Source: Variovorax sp. dw_308 (GTDB lineage: Bacteria > Pseudomonadota > Gammaproteobacteria > Burkholderiales > Burkholderiaceae_C). From it: a DNA stretch of 64,000 nt. The DNA is taken from the NCBI RefSeq assembly GCF_019207085.1, contig NZ_JAATOM010000026.1, positions 19,755-83,754 on the forward strand. The letters are read 5' to 3'. How positions within the stretch are numbered: the stretch's first letter is position 1; each line of letters begins with the position of its first letter. The notes under the pieces are model-generated. The model saw only the letters and a program-made list of their open reading frames with translations, did no database searches and was not told the origin of the DNA. This document shows, in pieces, positions 24,050 to 32,826 of the stretch. A program made the position numbers and the translations under genes.

Positions 24050-25291
24050 ATGAACCAGAAGAAGACGCTTGCCGTTGTCGGAGGCGGCCCCGCGGGCCTG
24101 ATGGCCGCTGAAGTGCTGAGCGCGGCCGGCGTGCAAGTCCACCTGTACGACGCCATGCCCTCGGTGGGCCGCAAGTTCCTGCTGGCTGGGCGTGGCGGAC
24201 TCAATCTCACGCACTCGGAACCCTTCGATATCTTTGCGAGCCGCTTTGGCGATCGGCAGGCGCAGGTGCAGCCGATGCTCGAGGCCTTCGGGCCGCGCCA
24301 GATGCAGGACTGGGCGCACGGCCTCGGCATCGAGACCTTCGTTGGCAGTTCCGGCCGCGTGTTCCCCAAGGACATGAAGGCCGCACCGCTGCTGCGCGCA
24401 TGGCTGCATCGCCTGCGCGCGGCGGGCGTCCAGTTCCACATGCGCCATCGTTGGCTGGGATGGGAAGACGACCAGGCGCCGGCGACCGCATTGCGCTTCG
24501 GCACGCCGCAAGGCGACCAGCAAGCCAGGCCCGATGCGGTTGTGCTGGCGCTGGGCGGGGCGAGCTGGTCGCGGCTCGGTTCCGACGGCGCCTGGTGGCC
24601 GTGGCTCCACGCGCGGCAGGTTGCGCTAGCGCCCCTGCAGCCTGCCAACTGCGGCTTCGACGTGGGTTGGAGCGAGCACTTCGCGAGCCGCTTTGCGGGC
24701 CATCCATTCAAGTCTGTGGCCTTGTCTTTCACCGACAGGCAGGGCCGTTCGTTTGCGCGCAAGGGCGAGTTCGTCGCGACCGCTACCGGTATCGAAGGCA
24801 GTCTGGTGTATGCGGCCGCGGCGCTCTTGCGCGACGAGATCAATGCGTCTGGCGGCGAGGGCGCGACCTGTCATATCGACCTGCTGCCGGATCGCACTGC
24901 CGCGCAGGTAGCGGCGGCGGTCAACCACCCACGCGGCGCCCGGTCGCTGTCCAGCCATCTGAAGAGCCGGCTCGGCCTGGATGGCATCAAGTCAGGCCTG
25001 TTGCACGAGCAACTCAGCCGCGAGGAAATGCACCAGCCCCAGCGCCTGGCCGAGGCGATCAAGGCGCTGCCACTGCGAGTGCGCGCCGCACGCCCCGTCG
25101 ACGAGGCCATCAGCACGGCAGGCGGCGTGCGATTCGATGCGCTTGACGCGAACCTGATGGTGACGGCGCTGCCGGGCGTTTTCTGCGCCGGCGAGATGCT
25201 GGACTGGGAGGCGCCGACGGGCGGTTATCTGCTGACGCTCAGCATGGCCAGCGGTGCGGCCGCTGCGCATTCGGCCTTGCGATGGGTGTAA
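24050..25291 (+). CDS. BaiN/RdsA-family (HI0933-like) flavoprotein
   Basis: 413 residues. The FAD motif VVGGGPAGLMAAEVLSAAG is at the N terminus, and VGRKFLLAGRGGLNLTH follows, the signature of the HI0933/YhiN flavoprotein family. VDEAISTAGGVRFDALD and GVFCAGEMLDWEAPTGGYLL near the C terminus complete the FAD site. Members reduce unknown substrates; BaiN in gut bacteria acts on bile acid intermediates, but that role should not be carried over here. Start ATG 24050. Divergent from trxA. Confidence 0.85.
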   Translation: MNQKKTLAVVGGGPAGLMAAEVLSAAGVQVHLYDAMPSVGRKFLLAGRGGLNLTHSEPFDIFASRFGDRQAQVQPMLEAFGPRQMQDWAHGLGIETFVGSSGRVFPKDMKAAPLLRAWLHRLRAAGVQFHMRHRWLGWEDDQAPATALRFGTPQGDQQARPDAVVLALGGASWSRLGSDGAWWPWLHARQVALAPLQPANCGFDVGWSEHFASRFAGHPFKSVALSFTDRQGRSFARKGEFVATATGIEGSLVYAAAALLRDEINASGGEGATCHIDLLPDRTAAQVAAAVNHPRGARSLSSHLKSRLGLDGIKSGLLHEQLSREEMHQPQRLAEAIKALPLRVRAARPVDEAISTAGGVRFDALDANLMVTALPGVFCAGEMLDWEAPTGGYLLTLSMASGAAAAHSALRWV

Positions 25292-25374
25292 TGCATCACA
25301 AATGATTACCTTTGGCTGATATGCAATCCCGGAGGCCGGCGACGACAATCTCCTGAGATATTCAGGGGGTGCCG

Positions 25375-25692
25375 ATGAGGCCAAAAGTAGAGATCGAGAA
25401 GATCCGCGAGAGCTATTTCAACTACAGCGTCAGCACCGAAGGCGGCAATGCGATCTACGCCCGCGACGGGCTTTATTCCATTGCCGAGTGCATCCACGAT
25501 GCGGCCACCGCGCTGGGCCACAACTTTCCATTCACCACGCTCGGCTACGAAGGCTTCGTGCTGGGCGAGTTCTCGGTGGCGATGATGGAGCACTCCGCCA
25601 AGATGCTGGAACGATGGCTGGAGGCGCTGTTGATCGGGCTTGCGTCGAATGGCCCGTTGGGCGATGACTGCCTCTGGCAGCCATCGAAATGA
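25375..25692 (+). CDS. Uncharacterised small protein
   Basis: 105 residues, family not recognised. ATG at 25375 has AGGGGG 5 nt upstream, a clear ribosome site. An in-frame GTG at 25369 overlaps that site and is unlikely. The protein is soluble and mixed alpha/beta, with SYFNYSVSTEGGNAIYARDG and two hydrophobic helical stretches near the end (GEFSVAMMEHSAKMLERWLEALLIG is about 25 residues and amphipathic). No signal peptide or cysteines that suggest metal binding, apart from two scattered Cys. It ends 4 bp before the 3' end of the SRP RNA gene on the other strand. Confidence 0.6.
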   Translation: MRPKVEIEKIRESYFNYSVSTEGGNAIYARDGLYSIAECIHDAATALGHNFPFTTLGYEGFVLGEFSVAMMEHSAKMLERWLEALLIGLASNGPLGDDCLWQPSK

Positions 25693-25696
25693 GGTT

Positions 25697-25790
25697 GACG
25701 AGCCTTACCCCCGGCACTGACTCCACAGTTAGGGCTGCTTGGTTCCCCACCTGACCCGGTTGGCCGCTTCACCATGCGGGGAGGCCCGTC
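25697..25790 (-). ncRNA. ffs: Signal recognition particle RNA (4.5S)
   Basis: On the minus strand the sequence contains the SRP RNA core GGTCAGG ... AAGCAGCCCTAAC (domain IV binding site for Ffh). The 5' GACGGGCCT and 3' AGGCTCGTC pair to close the rod, with one G-T pair. Internal GCCGGGGG and CCTCCCC-type arms complete the hairpin. Length about 94 nt fits the small bacterial form. Ends are estimated from pairing, so a few bases either way are possible. Confidence 0.9.
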
Positions 25791-25814
25791 AGACGTTATT
25801 GTAGATGACGGTTT

Positions 25815-26933
25815 TCACCAGACCATCAATGAGGTTTCCAGCGCTGCGTCCGCGTAGTAGAGCCGCACGCCGGCCTGGTACTTGCGGCCCTTCTGCAGGC
25901 GCATCTGCACATGCGCATTCAGGTCGGTGCCGCTGTCGTCGTTGCCGGCGATCTGCACGTTGCCCGTGGGCGTGACCTCGAACAGCACCAGCACCGTGTC
26001 CGAGGTGCCGAAGGTGCCGACGTCGTAGGTGCGGGTGCGGGTGGGCGCGAACTCGAACACGCGCGTCTCGCCGGCCTTGAGTTTCAGCAACTGCGACAAG
26101 CCCACCTTGAGTTGCGGCACTGCCGGCGCTTTCACGCCCGGATAGGACTGCGCCACCCAGCTCTTGTCGGCCGGCGAGAGTCCGCCTTTGGGCATCAGGC
26201 CACTCGAATACTTCGCCGGCGCCTGGATCAGCCCGGCCTCGAATTGATATTCCATGACCGAATCGGGGTCCCAGGTGGTGCCCTTGACTTCGGCCACGGG
26301 AATCTTGCGCAGGATGTTCCAGTCGATCTGGTCGTCGGGCCAGGAGTTGGGCGGCCCCCGAAAGTAGTCCAGCACGGCCTGACGGTTCCAGGTGATGCCG
26401 GCGTTCGGGTTCTGGTGTTCATGCTCGAGGCCCAGCGTGTGGCCGATCTCGTGCAGCGCGGTGTCGCCGCCGTAGGGCGTCGTCAGTGGCCAGCCGTAGT
26501 TGAGGGTCCGCTCGGCCGGGTCGCGCGTGTTGAGCACGTCGCGGCCCACGTACGACCACGAGCCATCGTTCTGGTCGAAGCCGATGCGGACCATGGCGTC
26601 GCCTGGATGGTCGACCTTCTTGAAGGTGATGCCAATGCCCAGCTTGGTCCAGGTCGCGAAGGCGTTGTCGACCGCCGCGATGTCGCTGGCGACACCGAAC
26701 CAGGCCGACGGCACCGCATCGCCCTTGCGGAAGCAGTAGTAGGTGATCGTGGTGCCGTTCACCCATTTCTTGCTCGCGCTCAATATGGCAAAGGCGCGGC
26801 CGGCTGGAACGCTGCTGTCGAAGGTGCGCGGGGTCTGGACGGGTTGTGCGCAGTAGCGCAGCCGGCTCGACTTTTCTGCTGCCGCGGACTTGGCAGCTTT
26901 CGCGCTGCGCTTGGTGCTGGGGGCATCGGCCAT
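25815..26933 (-). CDS. Astacin-like (M12A) zinc metalloprotease
   Basis: 372 residues. Zinc motif HEIGHTLGLEH (H161, E162, H165, H171), followed by the Met-turn DSVMEYQF, fits the astacin/M12A family. The N terminus is Lys/Ala/Ser-rich with no signal peptide, so secretion would need another route. Residues about 270-370 form a beta-rich tail similar to pre-peptidase C-terminal domains (VFEFAPTRTRTYDVGTFG, NVQIAGNDDSG). ATG at 26933 is chosen because AAAGGAGGAG lies 8 nt upstream; the ATG at 26963 has none. It is a single gene, divergent from dnaX. Confidence 0.8.
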   Translation of the reverse strand: MADAPSTKRSAKAAKSAAAEKSSRLRYCAQPVQTPRTFDSSVPAGRAFAILSASKKWVNGTTITYYCFRKGDAVPSAWFGVASDIAAVDNAFATWTKLGIGITFKKVDHPGDAMVRIGFDQNDGSWSYVGRDVLNTRDPAERTLNYGWPLTTPYGGDTALHEIGHTLGLEHEHQNPNAGITWNRQAVLDYFRGPPNSWPDDQIDWNILRKIPVAEVKGTTWDPDSVMEYQFEAGLIQAPAKYSSGLMPKGGLSPADKSWVAQSYPGVKAPAVPQLKVGLSQLLKLKAGETRVFEFAPTRTRTYDVGTFGTSDTVLVLFEVTPTGNVQIAGNDDSGTDLNAHVQMRLQKGRKYQAGVRLYYADAALETSLMVW

Positions 26934-27050
26934 GACGTGTCTCCTCCTTTGGTGAGTCTTCATGCTAGTGACTCGGATTGGGGTTTACAACTGCATAACG
27001 ACATACCTCCCGCGCCATAGAGGGATGGGACCGGCCCCTAAAATGCGCCG

Positions 27051-28856
27051 ATGTCCTATCTCGTGCTCGCCCGCAAATACCGTCCTCGGAACTTCGAGGA
27101 GATGGTGGGGCAGGAGCATGTCGTGCAAGCCCTGTCGAATGCGCTGACCACCCAGCGCCTGCATCACGCCTACCTGTTCACCGGCACGCGCGGCGTTGGC
27201 AAGACCACCGTGTCGCGCATCCTGGCCAAGTCGCTCAACTGCCAGGGACCGGACGGGCAGGGCGGCATCACGGCCACGCCCTGCGGTGTGTGCCAGGCCT
27301 GCAGGGATATCGACTCCGGCCGCTTCGTGGACTACACCGAGCTCGACGCGGCCTCCAACCGCGGTGTCGACGAAGTGCAGTCGCTGCTGGAGCAGGCGGT
27401 CTACAAGCCGGTGCAGGGGCGCTTCAAGGTCTTCATGATCGACGAAGTGCACATGCTCACCAACACCGCGTTCAACGCGATGCTGAAGACGCTGGAGGAG
27501 CCGCCCGAATACCTCAAGTTCGTGCTGGCCACCACCGATCCGCAAAAGGTGCCGGTCACGGTGCTGTCGCGCTGCCTGCAGTTCAACCTGCGGCCGATGG
27601 CGCCGGAGACTGTGCTCGAACATCTGACGCAGGTGCTGCAGACCGAACAGGTGCCGGCTGAAGTGCAGGCGCTTCGCCTGCTGGCGCGCGCCGCCCGGGG
27701 CTCGATGCGCGATGCGCTTTCACTGACCGACCAGGCCATCGCGTTTGGCAACGGCACGCTGGTCGAGGCGGGTGTGCGGCAGATGCTCGGGACGGTCGAT
27801 CGCGGGCATGTGTTCCGGCTCATCGATGCACTCGCGGCGGGGGATGGCAAGACGGTGGTCGAGACCTCGGAGACGTTGCGGCGCGATGGTCTCTCCGCCG
27901 CTTCGACGCTCGAGGAGATGACCACCGTTTTGCAGGCCATGGCTGTATTGCAGGCCGTGCCCGCACGCGCAGACCTGGCCGGCGGCACCGACCCGGATGC
28001 TGCGGAGACCGCGCGCCTGGCAGCGTCCATGCCGCCCGATGAAACCCAGTTGCTCTACAGCCTGTGCCTGCACGGCCGGGGCGAGCTGGGCCTGGCGCCG
28101 GACGAGTACGCCGCGCTCACGATGGTGTTGCTCCGCTTGCTGGCATTCAAGCCATCCGGGGAAAAAAAAACTCTGAATGAGCCGGTTCGGCCGGCCTTGC
28201 CGGCGGAGCGGACTGTCGCCGTGGCCCCGCAGGCAGCCGAGTCCGTTGCGCCGCCGGTTGTGGCTGCGACTGCCCCGGTCATCCAGCCCCCGCCAGGTCA
28301 TCGCCTCCCGGTCGTCGAGCCGCCCGCGCTCGCGCAGCCGAGGCCGAGCGCAGCGACCATGGAAGCCGCACGCGCCGGGCCGGGCGTTGTTGCCATGCAG
28401 GTCCGTGTCCAGCCGCCCCCCGGCGCGCGCGACATGGCAAGCGACAAGGCTGCGGGCACGCCGCTGGTGACCAGCGAGGACGGCGACTTCTGGCACGACA
28501 CGGTCATGCAACTGGTTGTGGCCGAGACCATCGGCGCGCTCACGCGCGAACTGGCGTTGCAGTCGCAGCTGGTGGCGCGCGACGTGGACCAATGGCTGCT
28601 GCGTGTGGAGCGCGAGTCGCTCAACCAGGCCGCCAGCCGGGAGAAGCTTCAGGTGGCGCTGGCAACGCTCGGGCATGGCGTCAGGCTCGCCGTGGAGGTC
28701 GGCAACGTGGTCGACAGCCCGGCGCGCCGCAACAAGCTGGCCGCCGAAGCACGACAGCGGGCGGCGGAAGAGGCCATCCGCAACGACCCGCTCGTGCAGA
28801 GCATGATGCGCGACTTCGATGCCCGCATCGTGCCGGGGACGCTTCGTCCGGCGTAA
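27051..28856 (+). CDS. dnaX: DNA polymerase III subunits tau/gamma
   Basis: 601 residues (tau). The AAA+ clamp-loader ATPase has Walker A GTRGVGKTTVSR, a zinc-binding Cys set including CGVCQAC, Walker B MIDEVHML and sensor region VLATTDPQKVPVTVLSRC. The C-terminal part after about residue 370 is a Pro/Ala-rich linker then the tau domain that binds polymerase alpha and helicase. A run of nine As at the end of the ATPase part may yield a shorter gamma form (see 28162-28170). ybaB and recR follow, the classic order. Confidence 0.96.
   Translation: MSYLVLARKYRPRNFEEMVGQEHVVQALSNALTTQRLHHAYLFTGTRGVGKTTVSRILAKSLNCQGPDGQGGITATPCGVCQACRDIDSGRFVDYTELDAASNRGVDEVQSLLEQAVYKPVQGRFKVFMIDEVHMLTNTAFNAMLKTLEEPPEYLKFVLATTDPQKVPVTVLSRCLQFNLRPMAPETVLEHLTQVLQTEQVPAEVQALRLLARAARGSMRDALSLTDQAIAFGNGTLVEAGVRQMLGTVDRGHVFRLIDALAAGDGKTVVETSETLRRDGLSAASTLEEMTTVLQAMAVLQAVPARADLAGGTDPDAAETARLAASMPPDETQLLYSLCLHGRGELGLAPDEYAALTMVLLRLLAFKPSGEKKTLNEPVRPALPAERTVAVAPQAAESVAPPVVAATAPVIQPPPGHRLPVVEPPALAQPRPSAATMEAARAGPGVVAMQVRVQPPPGARDMASDKAAGTPLVTSEDGDFWHDTVMQLVVAETIGALTRELALQSQLVARDVDQWLLRVERESLNQAASREKLQVALATLGHGVRLAVEVGNVVDSPARRNKLAAEARQRAAEEAIRNDPLVQSMMRDFDARIVPGTLRPA
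28162..28170 (+). other. dnaX slippery A9 run with stops in both other frames
   Basis: Nine As cover codons 371-374 of dnaX. A -1 slip reads Asn-Ser-Glu then TGA (28178-28180); a +1 slip reads Leu then TGA (28174-28176). Either gives a gamma-like protein of about 375 residues. A GC-rich stem (GGCCGGC/GCCGG) starts about 15-20 nt downstream. E. coli makes gamma by -1 ribosomal frameshift and Thermus by transcriptional slippage at an A9 run; which applies here is not known. Confidence 0.65.
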
Positions 28857-28919
28857 GGCTGCGCGCCGCGCGGCGGTTTAGCATTCACCCCAATTTTTCA
28901 ACTATCCAGGATCAAACCC

Positions 28920-29252
28920 ATGTTCAACAAAGGACAACTTGCCGGCCTCATGAAGCAGGCCCAGGCGATGCAGGAGAACCTCAAGAAGGCGCAGGAGGAA
29001 CTGGCCACCATCGAGGTCGAAGGCGAGTCCGGCGCGGGCCTCGTGAAGGTCGTGATGACCTGCAAGCACGACGTCAAGCGCATCACGATCGACCCCAGCC
29101 TGCTGGCCGATGACAAGGACATGCTCGAAGACCTCGTGGCCGCCGCCTTCAATGCCGCGGTGCGCAAGGCCGAGGAAACCAGCGAACAGAAGATGGGCAA
29201 GCTGTCCGCAGGCATGCCGGGGCTGCCGCCCGGCATGAAGCTGCCTTTCTGA
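28920..29252 (+). CDS. ybaB: YbaB/EbfC nucleoid-associated protein
   Basis: 110 residues. N-terminal coiled helix LAGLMKQAQAMQENLKKAQEELA, central beta sheet with VKVVMTCKHDVKRITIDPSLL, C-terminal Gly/Pro/Met tail, all as in YbaB. It binds DNA as a dimer. It sits between dnaX and recR as in most proteobacteria, 63 bp after dnaX. Confidence 0.95.
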   Translation: MFNKGQLAGLMKQAQAMQENLKKAQEELATIEVEGESGAGLVKVVMTCKHDVKRITIDPSLLADDKDMLEDLVAAAFNAAVRKAEETSEQKMGKLSAGMPGLPPGMKLPF

Positions 29253-29291
29253 AGATGCTGCGCGCGTCCAGGCTTGCGCAAGTGCAGGCCC

Positions 29292-29882
29292 ATGGCTGAT
29301 TCCAGTTCGCTCGACGCGCTGATCGAGGCATTGCGCCGCCTCCCGGGCGTGGGCGTCAAGTCTGCCTCGCGCATGGCGTTCCACCTGTTGCAGCATGACC
29401 GCGAAGGCACGCAGTTGCTTGCGCGCGCACTGCAACAGGCGGCCAACCAGGTGCGGCACTGCGACCGCTGCAACACCTTCACCGAGGCGGATATCTGCAA
29501 TGTCTGCAGCGATCCGAGGCGGGACGCCAGCAAGCTGTGCGTGGTGGAGACGCCGGCCGACCAGGCCGCGCTCGAGCGCACCGGCGCGTTTCGCGGCTAC
29601 TACTTCGTGTTGATGGGCAAGCTGAGCCCCCTTGACGGCATCGGCCCAAAGGACATCGGCCTGCAGAAGCTGTTCGACCGCGCGCTGGATGGGCATGTGG
29701 TCGAGGTGATCCTTGCCACCAATTTCACCGCCGAGGGCGAGGCCACTGCCCACGTGATCGGCGAGGCCTTGCGCCAGCGCGGCCTCACGGTCACGCGATT
29801 GGCGCGCGGCGTACCGGCCGGCAGCGAACTCGAATACGTCGATCTCGGGACGATCGCGCACGCCTTGGTCGACCGGCGCTGA
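29292..29882 (+). CDS. recR: Recombination protein RecR
   Basis: 196 residues. Helix-hairpin-helix RRLPGVGVKSASRMAFHLL, C4 zinc finger (CDRCNTF ... CNVCSD), and a Toprim domain with VVETPADQAALERTG and the DGIGP loop. RecR works with RecO/RecF to load RecA on gapped DNA. ATG at 29292 gives the usual N terminus MADSSSLDALIEALRRLPG; the in-frame ATG at 29274 lacks a ribosome site. Confidence 0.95.
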   Translation: MADSSSLDALIEALRRLPGVGVKSASRMAFHLLQHDREGTQLLARALQQAANQVRHCDRCNTFTEADICNVCSDPRRDASKLCVVETPADQAALERTGAFRGYYFVLMGKLSPLDGIGPKDIGLQKLFDRALDGHVVEVILATNFTAEGEATAHVIGEALRQRGLTVTRLARGVPAGSELEYVDLGTIAHALVDRR

Positions 29883-30055
29883 CGAACGGCGCGGCGGCGT
29901 ATTTTCTGAACGGCCCGTGGATTTTCTTCCTCGTTTCAGAGGACTTCATTCTTACGTGGAAACCCGCACGGGATGTCCCCAATGCAGTGGGGGATGGCGC
30001 TCCCTAAGCTCTGTTCAACTTCACACAGAACCGGCGGCTCTTCGCGTCGGCTTCC

Positions 30056-31090
30056 ATGCTCAACCGCCGTACCTTCACCTCCGCTGCAGCACTCGGCGCC
30101 ACGGCAATTGCCGTGCCTTTCGCCTATGCACAGGCCAAGCTCGAGAAGACCAAGGTTTCGATCGCCGTAGGGGGCAAGGCGGCGTTCTACTACCTGCCCT
30201 TGACCATCAGCGAGCAACTGGGCTACTTCAAGGCCGAGGGGCTGGAAGTCGAGATCTCCGACTTCGCCGGTGGCTCGCGTGCGCTGCAGGCCGTGGTTGG
30301 CGGCTCGGCGGACGTTTGCTCGGGCGCTTTCGAGCACACCATCAACCTGCAGGCCAAGAGCCAGCACTTCCAGTGCTTCGTGCTGCAAGGCCGGGCGCCG
30401 CAGATCGCAGTGGGCGTATCGACCAAGAACATGCCCGCCTACAAGGCCATTGCGGACCTCAAGGGCAAGAAGATCGGCGTCTCCGCGCCGGGCTCCTCGA
30501 CCAACATGGTGGCCAACCTCGTGCTGTCGCGCGGCGGCGTCAAGGCGACCGAGGTGAGCTACATCGGCGTCGGCGTGGCCGCCGGTGCGTTGACGGCGCT
30601 GCGTGCGGGCCAGATCGATGCGATCAGCAACACCGACCCGGTGATGACGATGCTGGAGCAGAAGGGCGACGTGAAGATCATCAGCGACACGCGCACGCTC
30701 AAGGGCACGCAGGAAGTGTTCGGCGGACCGATGCCGGCGGCCTGCCTCTATGCATCCGCCGAGTTCATCCAGAAGAATCCCAACACCTGCCAGGCACTCG
30801 CCAACGCCATCGTGCATGGCCTCAAGTGGCTGCAGACGGCCGGGCCGGGCGACATCATCAAGACCGTGCCCGAGACCTACCTGCTGGGCGACCGCGCGCT
30901 GTACCTGGCGTCCTTCGACAAGGTGCGCGAATCGATTGCCATCGACGGCCTGGTGCCTGCCGACGGGCCGAAGACCGCGCTGGCCGCCATCGCCAGCTTT
31001 GACAACACGGTCAAGCCCGAGAAAATCGATGTGGACAAGCTCTACACCAATGATTTCGCCAAGCGGGCCAAGGACAGGTTCAAGGCCTGA
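30056..31090 (+). CDS. NitT/TauT-type ABC transporter, substrate-binding protein
   Basis: 344 residues. The leader MLNRRTFTSAAALGATAIAVPFAYAQA has an RR pair and looks like a Tat-type signal. The mature part has the NMT1/THI5-SsuA fold: FYYLPLTISEQLGYFKAEGLEVE, GGSRALQAVVGGSADV, and DLKGKKIGVSAPGSSTN. It captures a small anion or amine such as a sulfonate or nitrate-like compound; the ligand cannot be read from sequence. The ATPase and permease follow after a terminator-like hairpin (31108-31130). Confidence 0.85.
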   Translation: MLNRRTFTSAAALGATAIAVPFAYAQAKLEKTKVSIAVGGKAAFYYLPLTISEQLGYFKAEGLEVEISDFAGGSRALQAVVGGSADVCSGAFEHTINLQAKSQHFQCFVLQGRAPQIAVGVSTKNMPAYKAIADLKGKKIGVSAPGSSTNMVANLVLSRGGVKATEVSYIGVGVAAGALTALRAGQIDAISNTDPVMTMLEQKGDVKIISDTRTLKGTQEVFGGPMPAACLYASAEFIQKNPNTCQALANAIVHGLKWLQTAGPGDIIKTVPETYLLGDRALYLASFDKVRESIAIDGLVPADGPKTALAAIASFDNTVKPEKIDVDKLYTNDFAKRAKDRFKA

Positions 31091-31107
31091 ACTGCAGGCG
31101 CATCATG

Positions 31108-31130
31108 ACCCGGCTCCGGCCGGGTTTTTT
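31108..31130 (+). terminator. Intraoperonic terminator after the binding protein
   Basis: ACCCGGC-TCC-GGCCGGGT followed by six Ts lies 17 bp after the stop codon. As the ATPase and permease begin 35 bp later with no clear promoter, it probably acts as a partial stop that raises the binding protein relative to the membrane parts. Confidence 0.75.
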
Positions 31131-31165
31131 GTTGGGGCCTCAACTGCAACCACGCGACTCGATTC

Positions 31166-31981
31166 ATGTCTGACTACGCACTCGAACTCCTCGACATCAG
31201 TTGCACCTTTCGCTCGAAGGACGATTCTTCGCAGCGCTACGCGGCGGTGGCCGACACGACGCTGCGCGTCAAGGCCGGTGAATTCGTTTCGGTGGTCGGC
31301 CCGACGGGCTGCGGCAAGTCGACGCTGCTCAACGTCGGGGCGGGTTTGCTGGAGCCCTCGTCGGGTACGGTCAAGGTCTTTGGCCGGCCGCTGGCGGGCA
31401 TCAACCGGCGCGCCGGCTACATGTTCCAGAGCGAAGCCCTGATGCCATGGCGCAGCACGCTCGACAACGTCATGGTCGGCCTGCAATACCGCGGCGTGCC
31501 GGATGCGGATGCGCGGGCGCAGGGCGAGGCCTGGCTCGCGCGCGTGGGCCTGTCGGGCTTTGGCGACCGTTATCCGCATCAACTCTCTGGCGGCATGCGC
31601 AAGCGTGCGGCGCTGGCGCAGACGCTGGCACTGGACCCGGACATCATCCTGATGGACGAGCCCTTCAGCGCACTCGACGTGCAGACCCGCCAGCTCATGG
31701 AGAACGAGGTGCTCGACCTGTGGGCCGCGAAGAAGAAGGCGGTGCTCTTCATCACCCATGACCTGGACGAAGCCATCGCGATGAGCGATCGCGTGGTGGT
31801 GCTCTCGGCCGGGCCGGCGACGCATCCGATCGGAGAGTTCAGCATCGACCTGCCGCGCCCGCGCGACGTGGCCGAGGTGCGCACCGACGCGCGCTTCGTC
31901 GAACTGCATACACAGATCTGGAACGTGCTGCGCGACGAGGTGCTCAAGGGCTATGCACAGCAGTTGAAGAAGGCCGCATGA
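31166..31981 (+). CDS. ABC transporter ATP-binding protein (NitT/TauT type)
   Basis: 271 residues. Walker A GPTGCGKSTLL, signature LSGGMRKRAALAQ, Walker B IILMDEPFSALD, switch FITHDLDEAIAMSD. The Arg-Lys after the signature Met (GGMRKR) is typical of the SsuB/TauB/NrtD group. It energises uptake with the permease that follows 1 bp downstream. Confidence 0.9.
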   Translation: MSDYALELLDISCTFRSKDDSSQRYAAVADTTLRVKAGEFVSVVGPTGCGKSTLLNVGAGLLEPSSGTVKVFGRPLAGINRRAGYMFQSEALMPWRSTLDNVMVGLQYRGVPDADARAQGEAWLARVGLSGFGDRYPHQLSGGMRKRAALAQTLALDPDIILMDEPFSALDVQTRQLMENEVLDLWAAKKKAVLFITHDLDEAIAMSDRVVVLSAGPATHPIGEFSIDLPRPRDVAEVRTDARFVELHTQIWNVLRDEVLKGYAQQLKKAA

Positions 31982-31982
31982 C

Positions 31983-32807
31983 ATGCTGAATGAACGCAAT
32001 GCGCGCTTCTGGCAACTGGCGCTGCTGGTCCTCATCCTCGTGGTGTGGCACCTCGCCTCGCGCAACCCGCAGTTCGCCTTTTTCCTGGGCGAGCCGATTC
32101 AGGTCGCGGGACGCATCTGGAGCTGGTTCCTGCCCTTCGACGTGCCGGCCAATTCGTTCTTCCCGGACGGGCTCAAGGGCAATGCGGATGTGTACCTGCA
32201 CCTTGGCACGACGCTGGTCGAGACCGTGCTGGCCTTTGCCATCGGGACCGCGGTAGGGCTGGCCTGCGGCCTGTGGCTCGCGCTGGCGCCGACGGCCAGC
32301 CTGATCCTGGACCCCTACATCAAGGCGGCCAACTCGATGCCGCGCGTGATCCTCGCGCCGATCTTCTCGCTGTGGTTCGGTCTCGGCATCTGGAGCAAGG
32401 TGGCGCTGGCGGTCACGCTGGTGTTCTTCATCGTGTTCTTCAACGTCTACCAGGGCGTGCGCGAGGTGAGTCCGGTGATCCTCGCCAACGCGCGCATGCT
32501 CGGCGCCAACCAGCAGCAACTGTTGCGCACGGTGTACCTGCCGAGTGCGACGAGCTGGGTGTTTTCCAGCCTGCATACCTCCGTCGGGCTGGCTTTCGTC
32601 GGCGCCGTGGTGGGCGAGTACCTGGGCTCGGCACGCGGCGTCGGCTACCTGATCCTGCAGGCGGAAGGTACCTTCGATGTGAACACCGTGTTTGCGGGTA
32701 TCGTCGTGCTCACTGTCTTCGCGTTGGTGCTCGATGGGGCGGTGGGCGTGATCGAGCGGCGCTTGATGAAGTGGCAGCCGCGCAGCGGCGAGACCGAGAA
32801 GATGTAG
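31983..32807 (+). CDS. ABC transporter permease (NitT/TauT type)
   Basis: 274 residues with about six membrane helices. The EAA-type cytoplasmic loop reads ANARMLGANQQQLLRTVYLPSA, and GLAFVGAVVGEYLGSARGVGYL follows, both characteristic of SsuC/TauC-like permeases. The start ATG at 31983 is one base after the ATPase stop (TGACATG), so translation is linked. Confidence 0.9.
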   Translation: MLNERNARFWQLALLVLILVVWHLASRNPQFAFFLGEPIQVAGRIWSWFLPFDVPANSFFPDGLKGNADVYLHLGTTLVETVLAFAIGTAVGLACGLWLALAPTASLILDPYIKAANSMPRVILAPIFSLWFGLGIWSKVALAVTLVFFIVFFNVYQGVREVSPVILANARMLGANQQQLLRTVYLPSATSWVFSSLHTSVGLAFVGAVVGEYLGSARGVGYLILQAEGTFDVNTVFAGIVVLTVFALVLDGAVGVIERRLMKWQPRSGETEKM

Positions 32808-32826
32808 TCGAAAAGGGGAGGATTTC

